The notes: generated by a model not told the origin, from the sequence alone. A DNA stretch of 64,000 nucleotides from Phocoena phocoena (GCF_963924675.1 NC_089239.1:31705818-31769817), one strand, 5' to 3'. Shown: positions 25,448 through 48,203, counted from the stretch's first letter. Numbers and translations are program-made.

Positions 25448-25452
25448 CCTAG

Positions 25453-26442
25453 TAATTTAAAAAGGACATGGAGTGTTGGACAAAACGTATTTTGTTAAAG
25501 CATATAGATACTTGAGATTATCATTTACATGTGATCTGGTTTCTTTAGAATTACATGGATATATTGGAGGTTATTGAGCATGATGTCTGATCTAGGATTT
25601 GAGAACCTTACAGACTGCTCTTGCTAAAGAAGGAAAAAAAATTAAACAGCAGCTTCTTGAAGAATAGAATTAACTGTAGTGGTTACACCCTTGTTTGGAT
25701 AAACCTGATTGACAGAGGCAGAGACAAGTGACATGTTCCTGACACTAATTATTTGGCCTTCTCTCTAAGTTATGAGTCACCTCTCTCTCAGTCTCAGCTT
25801 ACTCAGCTACAAAATACAAAGTTAGACTCAGGGATCTCAAATGTGGATTTCACTTATGAAACTCAGATCCTATGAACCATGTTTTATATAAATAAAGTGA
25901 GTTTTAACAAGCTTTGATGTAATTCTAGAAGAGAAAGGCTTATCATGGAAGCATCAGTGACCTTATCTCCCATCTCCGCTCCTCATAAGAAATCGCTCAG
26001 TGATCTCTCCTGCTGATAAACCCCATGTCATTAAGGGGGAGTGATGATTATGCTGCTTCTCTGATTAATCAAGTTTAGATGATAAAGATTCTACGTATGC
26101 CTCTCACTGTAGTTACATCACTATAGTCATATATTTTGTTTCTTGCTTACCTGTAAACATCAACACCTTTGTTTCTTGTTTCATTTCCTGATTTTCCACT
26201 TTGTAAGATGAAAATGTTACAAAATATTACAAATATCTCCCCCTCCTTTATGTGATCTTTCTTCCCGTTTCCACCTCCCGCCTTCTATCATTTAAATTTT
26301 ACTGTTCCGCATGTCTGCAAGTTCACAGTCACAGTCTGGTCTTCAACCAGATTAAGTTTTGTGTTGGATTCCAGTACTTGAAGTGATGATTGCAACCTTA
26401 ACACTAGCTTCTCTAGCTCTGCCCACAAGTTCATTCAAGGTG

Positions 26443-26445
<3 letters not shown>
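25453..26445. other. Intergenic, no gene seen
   Basis: AT-rich with no recognised feature. Confidence 0.55.

Positions 26446-26479
<34 letters not shown>
26446..26479. repeat. (TG)n microsatellite
   Basis: About 16 uninterrupted TG units. Confidence 0.95.
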
Positions 26480-26480
<1 letters not shown>

Positions 26481-26984
26481 GTGGAAGAGCTAAAGCTTAA
26501 ACCATTATTCTAATAGTTGAAAATCATTAACAGTGCTTACCTTGTTCTATTGATATAGTTATGTGGGGATTCAGTGAAATAGGAAGCAGATGTGCTGCTT
26601 AAGGCATTTGGGCAGTGATTCTGCTTTTTACCACATTCAGAGATGTGGCATGTCTTCCTAAATGGCAATATAAATCCTGAATATGAAAGGGCTTCAGCAG
26701 AGAACAAAATTAAGCTTCTCGCATCAGACACAATCTTATTTTGTGTGGAGAGTGCCACTGGCAGCTGCCTGCCCGTTAGGGATGAAAGGAAGCGGCATCA
26801 GTCACCCACCTGAGCTCAACTTCTAGATCCTTGACAAAATCAGTCGAGAACTTGGAGGGCACAAAGTGTATGGTCTCTTTTTTCACCTACCCATAGCCTA
26901 TCTGAAGGCTCCAATTATTATAACCTGTAGAGCCAGAAAATATTCTCTATGTATTATGATTCTCCCAGGTATTTTTTCTCCTGA

Positions 26985-27140
26985 AGTTTTTCTTTCTCTT
27001 AATTTCCTCCCTCCCTCTCTCCCTCTCCCTCTCTTCCACACCCTTCCTTCTTTCTTCTCCACCTGCTTCTCTCTCTCTCTCTTCTTTTACTTTCTCCTCC
27101 TTCTCTCCCCTCCTCCTCTCTTGCTTTTTATCTCTTTTTC
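26985..27140. repeat. Polypyrimidine (CT-rich) tract
   Basis: About 155 bp almost entirely C and T on the plus strand, with CTCTCTCTCT stretches. Explains the low-complexity frames on both strands here. Confidence 0.85.
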
Positions 27141-27224
27141 TAATCAACTTTATTCTAGCCTCATATTTTTTTTCAAATGCAGTCAGCATGCCAGGCCTGA
27201 TGTACAACTACTATCACTAAGCTC

Positions 27225-28480
27225 TCAAACTGGAAGCCGTTGTTTCCTTGGACCCACATCTCCCTCCCAAATGTTATGCTCACTCTGTTGGAGAATATCC
27301 TGAAGTAACTTCGTAAGACAGGATGGGTGGAAAGTAAGCTTTCTGAATCTTACATGTCTATAGAGATCTTTATTTTCGCCCTTACTCTTGCTTGATAATT
27401 GTTTAATGTTGATCGTTTTAATTTTTCCTGAAAAAAAAAAGGAAGGTGTTGGTTGCTTCCTCGTTTTCCAGCATCCAGTGTTTTGTAGATGAAAGGTCTG
27501 GCACTAGTCTGATTCGCATTCCTTGTATGTCAACATGTTCCTTCTATTTGGGAGCATTTAGAAACTTATCCAACAGTTTAGAAACTTCACAACGTCTGAA
27601 CATGTGTCTTTTTTTATTTCTCTCTGAAGCAAAATCAGTGAACACTTTAAACTGTGGGAAATGTATCTATTTATATTGAGAAATTCATTTGCCCTATTTT
27701 TTTTAAATCTTTTTTGTTGAAGATTTTCTTTCCTCTACCTTGCTCCTTTTTCATACTATCCTGTTCTTGTTTGAAGGATATTATATTTTAAAATCTCACT
27801 GAAAATACTTCTTGCACTTTCTCTTTTACTGTTGTCTTGTGTCCCCAAGTTATTTCTCTTTCCTCCTGCTTCATTCTGGGATGTATGATTCCTCCTACAT
27901 TAAGAAAATGGCTTTCATTTTGTAGACTTTTTTCAATTATCCAGCAATCCTAGATTACCATCTAATGTTTAAGAATAAGGCAACTGTCAGAAAGTCCAAT
28001 CTGTGCTCCGTGAACATGGGCAGGGCTTGGCAATTGGCAGTCCTTATTTTAGGATGAGCCAGCTAGGAGCTGATGGTGTTAACCGCTGCATGCAGAGTGC
28101 CGTGTTTGGGAAAAGGAACTCTTTGAGCTAGCTTCCCTAGCTCCTTCTCCAAGTTTATCCAAAGTGTGCAACCTCTGTGTGTGTGTGCGTGTGTGTGTGT
28201 GGCAGAGAGCAGAGGGGATTCCTATATATATTTTGTTTTTAACTCTATATTTCACTAGTTTACTGTATTATTACTGACATCTGAACTCTCAATCTTCCCA
28301 GAGTTGTATGAGCAGATTTTCTTCACCAGTTCTCAGTATAACCTCCTTCACTCTTTTTTGACATTTTTCTTCCATCTTCTGAATTTTCTGGAAGTCTTCC
28401 ACTGATCCCCTTGCATTCCCTTTGATATTGTGGACTTATTTTATCTTTATTCTTCTTTTTAAATGTAATTTTAGAGCAGT
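27225..28480 (-). repeat. Ancient L1M-like 3' region, antisense
   Basis: The run GATCTTTATTTTCGCCCTTA, CCAGCATCCAGTG, GATGAAAGGTCTGGCAC, CTGATTCGCATTCC resembles the reversed 3' region of an old L1M element. Edges and subfamily uncertain. A (TG)n stretch is at about 28178-28200. Confidence 0.5.
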
Positions 28481-28944
28481 AGAGGGAGAGGAAATAAGCA
28501 CGTGTTTATCATCTTGACTTGTATTATTATACGTTAGGAGGGTTGTGAGAAGCCATTCTTTGAGTAACAGACAGTGATTAAGAAATAAATTAATCACCCA
28601 CAAGCAACATTTCACACATAACTAAGTAGGTTCAGGAACACATTTCACTGATGCTGTTCCTGCCTTGTGTTTTTTCCTTGCAGGGAAGATGCAGTGGGAA
28701 AAGGAAGGCGAGTGTGTAGGTGTGTACAAATGCCACCTTTGTGGTCCCAGGCAGAGAATAATGGGCACAGGTAACTTCATATTCACACGTGGTTTTCCAG
28801 TAGCAGTACTGAGTAAATGCAGTGAGTCAGGCCAAGGGGCTCGATACGATGCAAATGGTGGCCAGTAAGATACATGATGTATCAGGTACAGTTGCTCAAA
28901 ATATTATTTAAAGTCTGATTTCTTGCTTCAGGCTACATAACAGC

Positions 28945-29160
28945 AATGATATTAGCCACCATTTACTGAGCACCTTCTGTGTGGGACCCTGTTCTAAATA
29001 CTTTAGGCAGATCTCCACAACAATCTGGTAAAGTAGGTACTGTTATGATCCACATTCCCATTTTATAGAAAACTCAGGCACAAAGAAGATGAGTTAATTG
29101 CTCATGGGCATACAGCTAGTAAGTGATGGAGCCAGGGTGGGAATTAAGTTCCAGAGTTCC
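28945..29160 (-). repeat. MIR SINE, nearly full length
   Basis: ACCATTTACTGAGCACCTTC, CCTGTTCTAAATACTTTAGG, CCCATTTTATAGAAAACTCAG, CATACAGCTAGTAAGTGATG: the complete reverse-complement MIR order. Followed by a short (TG)n tract. Confidence 0.88.
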
Positions 29161-31150
29161 TCTAAGACAGTGTGTGTATGCATACGTGTGTGTGGGTGTG
29201 TGTGATATATATGCTACATATCTCAAAACACTTTTGGCCAATGGTATGCTGGTAAACTGTCTTTCTAGGGGGAAAACAAGCCCTAATTAGTAATATTTGC
29301 TGACATATGTGGTATAAATACTCCCAACATGGCTGATTTCAGGACATCAACAATTTAACCATTGGCTCCCTGGTTAAAGGGTCTCCATTACAACACTGCT
29401 TTAGCATCATAAGAACTCAACTGAGTGAGCTTGGATCGCTTTTATTCTTAACTCTTTGGTTTAATTTTCAGTCAGCCTTTATTACCATAAACAGAACAGG
29501 AGAGGAAGACAAATGACATTGGTTTTATTTAGGAGTGGAAAGAAGTGTTTTGACGTTTATGGTGTTTAAGGATTTTGCACAAGTTAGAGAGAGAGACAGA
29601 TTGCTGGCAATTGGTAGGGACCTTGTTTTCCCACATCTACTCTAATACCTGATTTTCTCATATTATTATATGTCACCATCCACATTCCAGAAACCAACTT
29701 TTAATTAAAGAGAATACGTGAGCAACCACATCTAATGCACAGCATAGAAAGGTCACAGGTTTAAATCAGTTGACCAGTTCTTTAGTGCACTGTCCCTGCA
29801 TTAGAACTATATGGCCTCCTGTCCCTTTAACTCAGAAGCAAATAGGTTGACGATGGCAGCTTTAACTTTCCCCATTATATCCATTTTGAATGTGGCAATG
29901 ACTTCACCCTTCAAATGGCTATGCTTTTCCAAATACTGAAATATGGCACCTCATTACTGGCTGACCCTGGGTTGTATATGAAAAGACTCATCATATAGCA
30001 CATGTGGGGCACAAACAATTCGCAGATGAACCATTTTTGTAGACCTTGTGATCTCATCTTTTTAACTTCCTAAGACAGGGCTTGAGTATATATTGAGTAA
30101 CACATAAATAGCATAATACTCAAGAAAACAAGCAAAAAATTTAAATATGCCTTTTTAGAAGCTTTTTTTAAAGGTCTAGGAATCTTTTTGAAAAAACGAC
30201 CAGTAAAGTGACATAAATAGGTCTTAATCTATTTTCATAATTAGCATCCAATTAAGATACATATTTATGTCATCAGTTTTTAATTCAAATGAAGTTAAAC
30301 TATTAAGATACTGAGTTCAATTATGTTCTTAGCTCCAAATTCAAATACCAAGCATCAGATGTAATAACACTTTAAAAAGAAGTTCAACAATTAAAAATTA
30401 TGGGCTTTAAAAGTATATTATAGTCTATGTATGATATCTCAATTAAAAATGCATTATGCTTATTATTTGCCTTTTGAAACCAAAAGGAGTCATCTGAGTG
30501 CTGGTAATGGAAACAGACCCTTTTTTTGTTTATGTGTATATCGTGTACATATACATGTCTAACAACTTCAGGTCAGAATTCTATAAATCAGGATCAGCTA
30601 AACTTCTCATTTGCTGGGGAGTGACAGGCCATGAAGATTTTCAAATTCATTTTTCTGGTGGTACATGGCTGCCTAACGTATCAACGGATGGCAAACACAC
30701 AAAACAGGCATTTCATCTTGATATAAATATACTCCAAGTTTAAATCTGGCTTCTTTCCCTTTGTTCCAAGGCCCCGTATCAGATGTTAGCAAGTCGATGT
30801 ACCTTGGGGGAACCCACAAGAGTCAGATTTCCCCTTCTGCTCTGTGAGTGTGAGGCTGCGGGACTGTTTCCTTATTAGCTTTCAGGCTGCCATCAGCAGC
30901 TACGGAGTCCAGCTTTCAAGTTCCCATTTGTGGAGATTCTGATTGGGTGGGACAGAGCAGAGGGCATTTGTGAAGAGGCTCCCCAGACAGTGATGACACA
31001 TGACAAGGTGTGAGAACAGGTGACCTAAGGGCATTCTCAAAACTACAGCTTTCTAGCCCTAACTTACAAAGAACATTAAATCTTAAGATGAGTGTAGGAA
31101 AAAAACGGAGCAGATATACTAAAGGTGGGGGACAATATTGTACATACAGT
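29161..31150. other. Intergenic 3' of AGA, no gene seen
   Basis: AT-rich sequence without recognised repeats or coding signals. Its lower edge is set by the distal AGA polyadenylation candidate. Confidence 0.5.
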
Positions 31151-31156
31151 TTTATT
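31151..31156 (-). terminator. AGA: Candidate distal polyadenylation signal of AGA (AATAAA)
   Basis: AATAAA on the minus strand about 940 nt after the stop codon. Use of this site would give a transcript near 2.1 kb. Short and long AGA messages are recalled for human, so both sites may be used. Confidence 0.4.
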
Positions 31157-31774
31157 AATGACTCCTGATGTAAAAGGAAGGTAATGAAGCAAAGATGATC
31201 CTGAGAAAGCGCACTTACAGTCCTGTCTAGTCCGCAGACGGCTGACCGAGCGCTCAGAAAAAACAAGGCAGACGAGGGTTACTGACTCACTGCTAATTCA
31301 AACCACCAACACGTGCACAAGAGATTAGTAAAACCACAGTACAGATCAAGTTCCCTAAATCATTTTCGGAAGAAATTATCAATACTAAATATTTGTAGCT
31401 AAAAGGTCAGAGATTTTTTTGGTGGCTAAAAACCTTCACACACTGAGAGCGCACCATCAGAGGAAGAAGCCCAAGAAAATCAACACAGTTGCTCGTCAGA
31501 AGACGGCCCACAGTTTCTAATATGTGCTAAACAAAACGCACCTTTATGATTAACAGCATTCTTTCCTCTTCAAGCTAGAAGAGAGCATTATGTACAACTG
31601 ATAATCAGCGATAAGAGACATATTACTCTAAGGTACTGAGATTCAGTCAGGACTTATGCTGTGACTCATTGTTACCTTTTTCTTTGGGTCTAAAATGCTT
31701 GTTTACTCAAATTATTTTAAGTATCCAAATACAGATTATTTCTTGTGGCTTTACTATATCACTTTACTGTATCA

Positions 31775-31780
31775 TTTATT
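31775..31780 (-). terminator. AGA: Candidate proximal polyadenylation signal of AGA (AATAAA)
   Basis: AATAAA on the minus strand about 315 nt after the stop codon. It is the first canonical hexamer that I see downstream. It would give a short 3' UTR and an mRNA near 1.4-1.5 kb. Cleavage position not determined. Confidence 0.45.
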
Positions 31781-32093
31781 TATGGAAATAAATCCCCAAA
31801 GTAGCAATTTCTTGAAACACTGAGCAGAAATCCAAATATCACTCAAAATTTAAACATATACAAAATACATACACACAAATATTTTCAGGGGATATACAAA
31901 GCTTAAATAAAAAAAGATAAGAAAAATTTTTCAGATATAGAAAGTGAAAATGCTCTTCTAGCATAAAATTTTTGTGCTTATTTTACACAAAGAATTTTAG
32001 AATACATGAGGCACGTTATACGATGACAGTGAGCAGCCTTTTCAGCCTCTGTTTCTTTCTTCTTTAAATAGAGATGTGGACAGAAAAGATGGA

Positions 32094-42027
<9,934 letters not shown>

Positions 42028-42086
42028 GGCCACGCGCCGCCGCCAAGAATAACCCCGACGAAGCCCACGGCAGCCCGGGCCCCCGT

Positions 42087-42093
42087 ACTTCCG
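42087..42093 (-). promoter_or_regulatory. ETS-family core site (CGGAAGT on the gene strand)
   Basis: ACTTCCG on the plus strand reads CGGAAGT in the direction of AGA, 60-66 bp upstream of the ATG. ETS/GABP sites near the start of CpG-island promoters are common. Short motif, so moderate confidence. Confidence 0.5.
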
Positions 42094-42192
42094 CGGCTGG
42101 GGAACCCGGAACTCGCGGTCCCGGAGCCCCGCCCACCTTCCCGCTCCGCCCGCGCCGCCGGCTGCCTTGGGGCGCGGTCCGGGCGCCTCAAC

Positions 42193-42202
42193 TCTCGCGA
42201 GA
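42193..42202. promoter_or_regulatory. TCTCGCGAGA promoter palindrome (BANP/ZBTB33-type motif)
   Basis: A perfect 10-bp palindrome 166 bp upstream of the AGA ATG. This element is known from CpG-island promoters, where BANP binds it when it is unmethylated; ZBTB33 has also been linked to it. Binding in this genome is inferred from the motif only. Confidence 0.7.
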
Positions 42203-42299
42203 CCTGGCCTCCTCCTGGGGACCGCGGGAGGTGTCCGTGCCCCTTGGGCTCCGGGGGTCCGTGCTACCGTCTTTCTTAAGTCTACGGAGATTTTTTTTT

Positions 42300-44169
42300 T
42301 TTTGCTACTCAACCGAAAGTTAGTATGAAATTGCTCGGCCTTGGCTTACACGACCCTGGGAGCTTTCAAGTTTGATTTTAACGTGTTAGCCTCTTATTAA
42401 AAGTTGAAGTCGCTAAGTTCGCGAAGCTCACAGTGTGCTCCGTGGGGTGCCTGGCCGCAGAGATCCGGGATGGTTTTTGAGGGTAGGTGAGGCGGCCTGG
42501 CTTACAGCCAAGCTTCTTTTAGCTTTCTCCCACCCTACCTAAAGTCGTCTTTCCTCTACAGCTTTTTGTAGGACGTCCTCTGGTTTTGCACCTCTGAGCT
42601 GAAAGAAATGGAGACACTGGCGAAGCAGAAATCAGCCTTCTCCCCAGCTCAGGGAAGTGTACCTTCCCGCGCCTCCGGGGCACGAAGCTTCCTCTGTGCC
42701 TTTCTGAATGTGTTTTACCTTACGCCTGGTACTATTAAGTGCTTAATAAAGTTTGAATAAAGGGGGAACGGAGACTTTACCTTGTTGAAAGGTGAACTGA
42801 AGCGTATTAAAGGTTCTGGGAACTATTTTTTAAGTAGACATACCATAAAACAATGATTGTTGAAAAGTGCGTTTATAACCTTTTACTTATGTCTATTTAA
42901 TTTGCTTGTTCTTAACAATTAGATTTACTCTTGGAAATTTCATGAGACATTAAACAGCTAATCATCATTTTAAGTTATCTTTCTTGCTGACAAATTCTGC
43001 AACAGAGATAACGAGCTTATTTGACTCTGTAAACCGAGGTAGAATAAAAGTACTATATTTAATGCTGAGAGCTCCAAAGACTTGCCTCTTCTAATTAAGT
43101 GACAAACTTAAATTAGGTTTTGTTTACCGAAGATTAGCCTAGATCATGTGAAATTGAAAAACATTTGGGTTAGTTTCTATATTTCTGAGTATACTTGATT
43201 TATTTAATGTTTGTCTTTAAGCCAATTAAAATAGAGCTGTTTACAAAATTAATTGTGACAATACTATTGGGAGGTTAAAAAAATCACACATCTATAACAT
43301 ACCTAGGCATTATAAACATACAGACAGGTACAAACAGAGATCTTATAGCTTTCATTTTAAGATTTTAGCCATGAGACAGGTATGATAATGCAAACTCACC
43401 AGTTTATAAAAGAACATTGGATCCAAATTGTGTTCCTGGCCAATAGAATATGTTTACCTGTTCAGATAACTTTTAACTAATCTTTATGAAAGAGATTTCT
43501 AAGATTTTTCTTAGGCCTGGATTTCGAAATATCCTCCCCCCACCCCACCCCCGCTTCTGATAAGAATTACCTTGGTTTCTAGAGAAGACCAGGTAGAAGA
43601 GTTACGTCTCAAAAGGCACAGAGAAAGAATGCAGGTTCCCCCAAGGACTCTTGCTCTTTAAGTCCAGATCATTTACAAAGTCTTCAAGTCTTTTGACATC
43701 TCATTGGGGAGGTTTGGGGATTGGTGGGGAAAAAAAAGAAAAAAGGATGAGTGTGCTTTGAATTGTTTCTAGAGCTGCATTTCTGTTCCTGTAAAGACTT
43801 GATTTGTAATACAAGTTAGATGTTTTTAATTCCGTAAATAATTGCGTTGCAACCTGAATGATATTAAGAGACTGACCCACTCATCCAACTACTTACCCTC
43901 AATTTGCTTCTTTATATCAGGTAGAAGATCTTCCACTAAGATGAAAATCAAAAGATTTCTATGTTTCAGATTTTAGAGTTCTGTGTCTTTGGAATGTTTT
44001 AGTAAATCCTTTCACAAAGGCTTCAGAATGTTTTTCTTTCCCTCTGGGTACATAGTTTCATTTTAGTTTAGGGAAGACCTAAAAAAAAGTTGCTCTCAGG
44101 CTCTAAGTATCAGCTTCCAGTATGGCCAACTTATGACTGTAGAGCTACTTTAATAAAAGGAAAAAAAAT
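42300..44169. other. Upstream intergenic, no gene seen
   Basis: AT-rich sequence beyond the CpG island. No divergent gene start was found opposite AGA. No young repeats. Confidence 0.55.
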
Positions 44170-45590
44170 CCTTTCAAATTATCTTGTCAGGTATCAGCTG
44201 GGACAGAGAGTAGATTCCTGGCAGTATTGAACAAGCCCCTGGATGCAGAGGTATCCCCCAAAAGGGTACAAAAGATCCTACTCTCCTAAGATCCAGAGTC
44301 ACCCCCAAAAACAAAGACTCAGTTCCCCCCAAGAGCTGGCAACAGTCAATATGACCCAAGCCTCAAATGGGATGCAGCCCACGTTTCTTCCAGGCCATAT
44401 TCAGGGGCTTGCAACCTGACAGCTGCCAAGCCAAGTTCTCAGGACACAAGCAAGCAGGCATAGCTGTCCCTGGGAATGAGACAGTCACCACCAGCGGGCA
44501 CCTAAAAGCTAAGTCGAGAGTCACAATTCAAAGATTGCATTCTCACAACTGTTTTTTCCTGCCCATCTGGGTTTGGAAAGGAAGGCACAGCATGAAACTG
44601 TCCCTTGCTCCTGCAGCAGAGGTCGGGGAGAGCTGACTTTGGTAAGAACCTTTGTTGGCTTCACCAGTTTCCCCGGGATCCCATCTGCAGGCTCTGGAGC
44701 AAGTTGGGGTGTCCCAGCGGGTCTCATCCAGGTCCCCAGAAACTGTAGAGGAGAAGAATAGTGTTCCGTCTACACTCTCTGGTGAGTGCCTATCTGAGAC
44801 CCCCTTTTTTTTTTAGGGCGCCTCCTAACCGGATACGCTTACCTAGGTGAAAAGTTCTCCACCGCGGCCACTGTAGCTCAGGAATATCCTTGATGAGTTT
44901 AACCTGCCTGTTCAGCCTGAAAACAAACTTTGATTCACCTGAGGCTCCACACGGGACCCAGTCCAGCTCAAGTCAGTCCCAGTCCGACCCCAGACCCAGT
45001 CTGGTTTCTAAGTCGGACCCAGCCTGACTCTGACCAGTTTCTGGACCCAGTACGGACAAAGAAGTGCTCACATGAAGTCTGAAAGCTCAGACTAGGATCC
45101 GGGGGACTCGCGCATGACCTCCAGAGCCGGCAGGGAAGCGTGAGCTCAGGGCTCAGCAGGTACCCACGTTTGCTTGCTCTTTGCTCTTGGCCGCGGGGTG
45201 GCAGGGGTATATCGTACTTCACTCTCTCTCTCTCCTGACACTAGAACTGTTAAAAGATAAACTGAGGCATGTTAAATTTTTAAAAATTTATTTGAGCAAA
45301 AATCAATTCGAATCAGGCAGTATCCAATCTAGGAGGTAGAAAGCAGCTCGAAGGAGCTGTACAACATGAAAGACTTTCACGGGCAGAGGAGAGAAGGAAA
45401 AAGGTAGCTACACTGGCAGAAAAGCAGGTTGGTTATTTCATAGTTACTTGCCTATAGGGGAGGAAACAGATTACCTAACTAGTGCTGACCAGACGTTTCC
45501 TGATTAACTGGTTTAAGATTGCATTTCTGGGAGAGCCAAAACTGTGATTAACTCAAGTCTTACTTTGGTGATGTGGGGTTAACTATTTTA
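44170..45590. other. Possible LTR or endogenous retrovirus remnant, family not assigned
   Basis: The stretch is richer in G and C than its flanks and lacks a coding frame. 45265-45580 has blocks (AATTTATTTGAGCAAAAATC, ATTGCATTTCTGGGAGAGCC) that look like part of a dispersed LTR repeat. Evidence is resemblance only; no retroviral genes are visible. Confidence 0.3.
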
Positions 45591-45657
45591 TACATATTAG
45601 TGTATATATGTCAATCCCAACCTCTCAATTCATCCCAACCCCCACCCCCAGACTTTT

Positions 45658-45851
45658 TTTTTTCGGTACGCGGGCCTCTCACTGTTGTGGCCTCTCCCGT
45701 TGCGGAGCACAGGCTCCGGACGCGCAGGCTCAGCGGCCATGGCTCACAGGCCCAGCCGCTCCGCGGCATATGGGATCTTCCCGGACTGGGGCACGAACCC
45801 GTCTCCCCTGCATCGGCAGGCGGACTCTCAACCAGTGCGCCACCAGGGAAG
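45658..45851 (-). mobile_element. CHR-type SINE (young, cetacean)
   Basis: T run, GGTACGCGGGCC, to CCACCAGGGAAG. Perfect 17-bp duplication CCCACCCCCAGACTTTT at 45641-45657 and 45852-45868. It is inserted into a short reversed L1 3' remnant (45585-45650). Confidence 0.93.
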
Positions 45852-46014
45852 CCCACCCCCAGACTTTTAAAATATTAACATGGTAGGAGTTGCAAGGTTT
45901 ACAAAATCTTCAAGGCTCTTATTGCTATGAAATTAAATAGACAATTTAAATAGCGTAAAATAGCCTAGAAGAATTATCCCAAGATAGGGAAGTGCTATTA
46001 AAAAATTAGGTGTA

Positions 46015-46284
46015 GGGACTTCCCTGGTGTTGCAGTGGTTAAGAATCCGCCTGCCAGTGCAGGGGACACGGGTTCGAGCCCTGGTCCGGGAATATCCCAC
46101 ATGCCGCGGAGCAACTAAGCCCGTGCGCCACAACTACTGAGCCTGCACTTTAGAGCCTGCGAACCACGACTGCTGAGCCCATCCGCCTAGAGCCCGTGCT
46201 CCACAACAAGAGAAGCCCCCGCTGGCTGCAACTAGAGAAAGCCCAGCAATGAAGACCCAATGCAGCCAAATTAAAAAAAAAAAA
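46015..46284 (+). mobile_element. CHR-type SINE, older form
   Basis: GGGACTTCCCTGGTGTTGCAG head, CAACTACTGAGCCTGC body, and ATGCAGCCAAATT plus A tail. Target copies AGGTGTA on both sides. Confidence 0.9.
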
Positions 46285-47960
46285 GGTGTAATTAAAGAGA
46301 AGTGTTATAAACTTCTGCTGTGGGATTTTGAAGGAGGAGCAAGTCCTTTGTGCTGGGGTCATCAGGGTAAACTAATGCCAGCTGAAATCTGAAATTTCAA
46401 TTAATGTTCATTAGCACCTGCACTGAGCCTTAGTTTTCTTGATACAACCTCGGGAGCCAGGTCAAGTCTTAAGCAAAAATAAGTAAAAAATAATAAAAAT
46501 AATTGTGTAACATAATATGTGAAAAACTGGCCTCCGTGCCCGCTGCTCTCTATAGCTCTCTCTAGTTGGGCACGTATATTTCTTCTGGCTAAAAGAGCCT
46601 GAACTTGTTACCTCCTGTCAAGTCCACTCTTGTCCAAATTTCCTACTTGAAATCAAAATTCCTATCAGAGAGGTTCAGTTCATCTATTGGTTGGAGGAAA
46701 ACAGCTAAATTGTTTGATAGTGGGAGTGTTGGGGAAAAGATCGTGATATGTTAGCTTCCCCAAGGATATTTGTATTTAAAATAATTAGTGTGCCATCTCA
46801 AAGGAATCTAACTTATTTGGTGGCTTTCTAACATTTATCACAATACCCGGCAGATCCACTCTTCAGTTTGCCTCAATTTAGAATCCTCTCTGCAGCTGTG
46901 GCTTAAAGATGTTAAATTAGGCTGGACATTTGGGTTTCTTCTGCGTTAATTTTTCCTTGACTCACAGTTGAAGCATAGTTTGAGTTTCGGTCCTAGAAGT
47001 CGCCTCATGTTACTCTCAGGTTTTCGTTTGCGCCTGTGTATAACTGGATGCTCATGCTTTATTTTGAGGTAAATCTAAGTGAAAAGAGATATCCGTTAAT
47101 CAGTTAGGTAGGAGACCTTAAAAAAGAAAGTGGTCCACAGTTTTCCAGCATCCTCTCCAATTATTTATTCTTTTAAATCATTAATTATATATAACAGCAG
47201 AAGTATGTAGCATTATTGATAAATCAAAATAGTTAGATATACATTATTTTTATTTAAGTTCAGAATGCATTCCACAGTTTTCTTTGGTCAAAAGCTTATT
47301 TTCCTAAATGGAACTTACAACTAGCAATATTGTGGGAGGATTCTCAAGGTCTGGATCTTAAAACACAGGGCAACAACGTATCAGTGTGGTTAATTCATAA
47401 AATCTTCCCAAGGCAAACTTTTCATCTGTGAGATGGAGAAAATAAGAGTGTTATTCTTTATCTTATGCAGTTTTGGGAATGAGTTAGGGGATGTGAGAGA
47501 ATGGTAAAGTACAACGAAAATTCAATAAAATTCTGTTGTTTAATTGGCATCTGCCAAGCAATTGATGTTAGGGAGGAGGTGGTGCAGAAATACACAAAGC
47601 AACAAAAAAGAAATCATTTTGAGATTCAGAGTTTTCCACGGAACTAGTGAAGAGTTGGCTGGATACCTATAATGCATTTTTAAGTAAGCACTTAGAACTT
47701 CCTCGACTGTCTTAAATGAGAATTAAAAATAATGTTTTCCCTCGACTAAAATGTGGTTTCAGTGTTTACAAAGATGGTCCATGGCAGGGTTGTGAGATTT
47801 CTGGAGTGTCTTAAAAACACCATCCTCTAGCCTCACCAAGGAGACAGCCTCAGATGGAACCTTAAACGGTGTTACAGGTAGAGAACTTCCTCTGTGGGGC
47901 GAGGGGGAAGTGCAGGCGGCTGCAGCCTCCCCTCTATTTCCTCTAAACTTCACGGCTTTC
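46285..47960. other. Intergenic, no gene seen
   Basis: AT-rich. 47395-47530 faintly resembles a MIR (CATCTGTGAGATGGAGAAAA). Confidence 0.5.
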
Positions 47961-47974
47961 AATTTATCAGTCTC

Positions 47975-48190
47975 GGGCTTCCCTGGTGGGGCAGTGGTTG
48001 AGGGTCCGCCTGCCGATGCAGGGGACACGGGTTCGTGCCCCGGTCCGGGAAGATCCCACATGCCGCGGAGCGGCTGGGCCCCTGAGCCATGGCCGCTGAG
48101 CCTGCGCGTCCGGAGCCTGTGCTCCGCGACGGGAGAGGCCACAACAGTGAGAGGCCCGCGTACCGCAAAAAAAAAAAAAAAAAAAAAAAA
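47975..48190 (+). mobile_element. CHR-type SINE, very young, perfect target duplication
   Basis: Full-length GGGCTTCCCTGG to GTACCGC plus a run of about 25 A. A 13-bp ATTTATCAGTCTC duplication (47962-47974 and 48191-48203) is perfect. The long clean A tail suggests a recent insertion. Confidence 0.95.
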
Positions 48191-48203
48191 ATTTATCAGT
48201 CTC

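Noticed and set aside
26866..27303. 145-codon plus-strand frame with Ser/Leu/Phe/Pro repeats
   Set aside because: Arises from a polypyrimidine tract; low complexity on both strands.
42028..42312. The AGA frame stays open upstream of its ATG for about 95 codons, with an earlier in-frame ATG at 42312
   Set aside because: The stretch is GC-rich promoter sequence, the earlier ATG sits in an A/T run outside the CpG island, and the downstream ATG has a strong context followed directly by a signal peptide.
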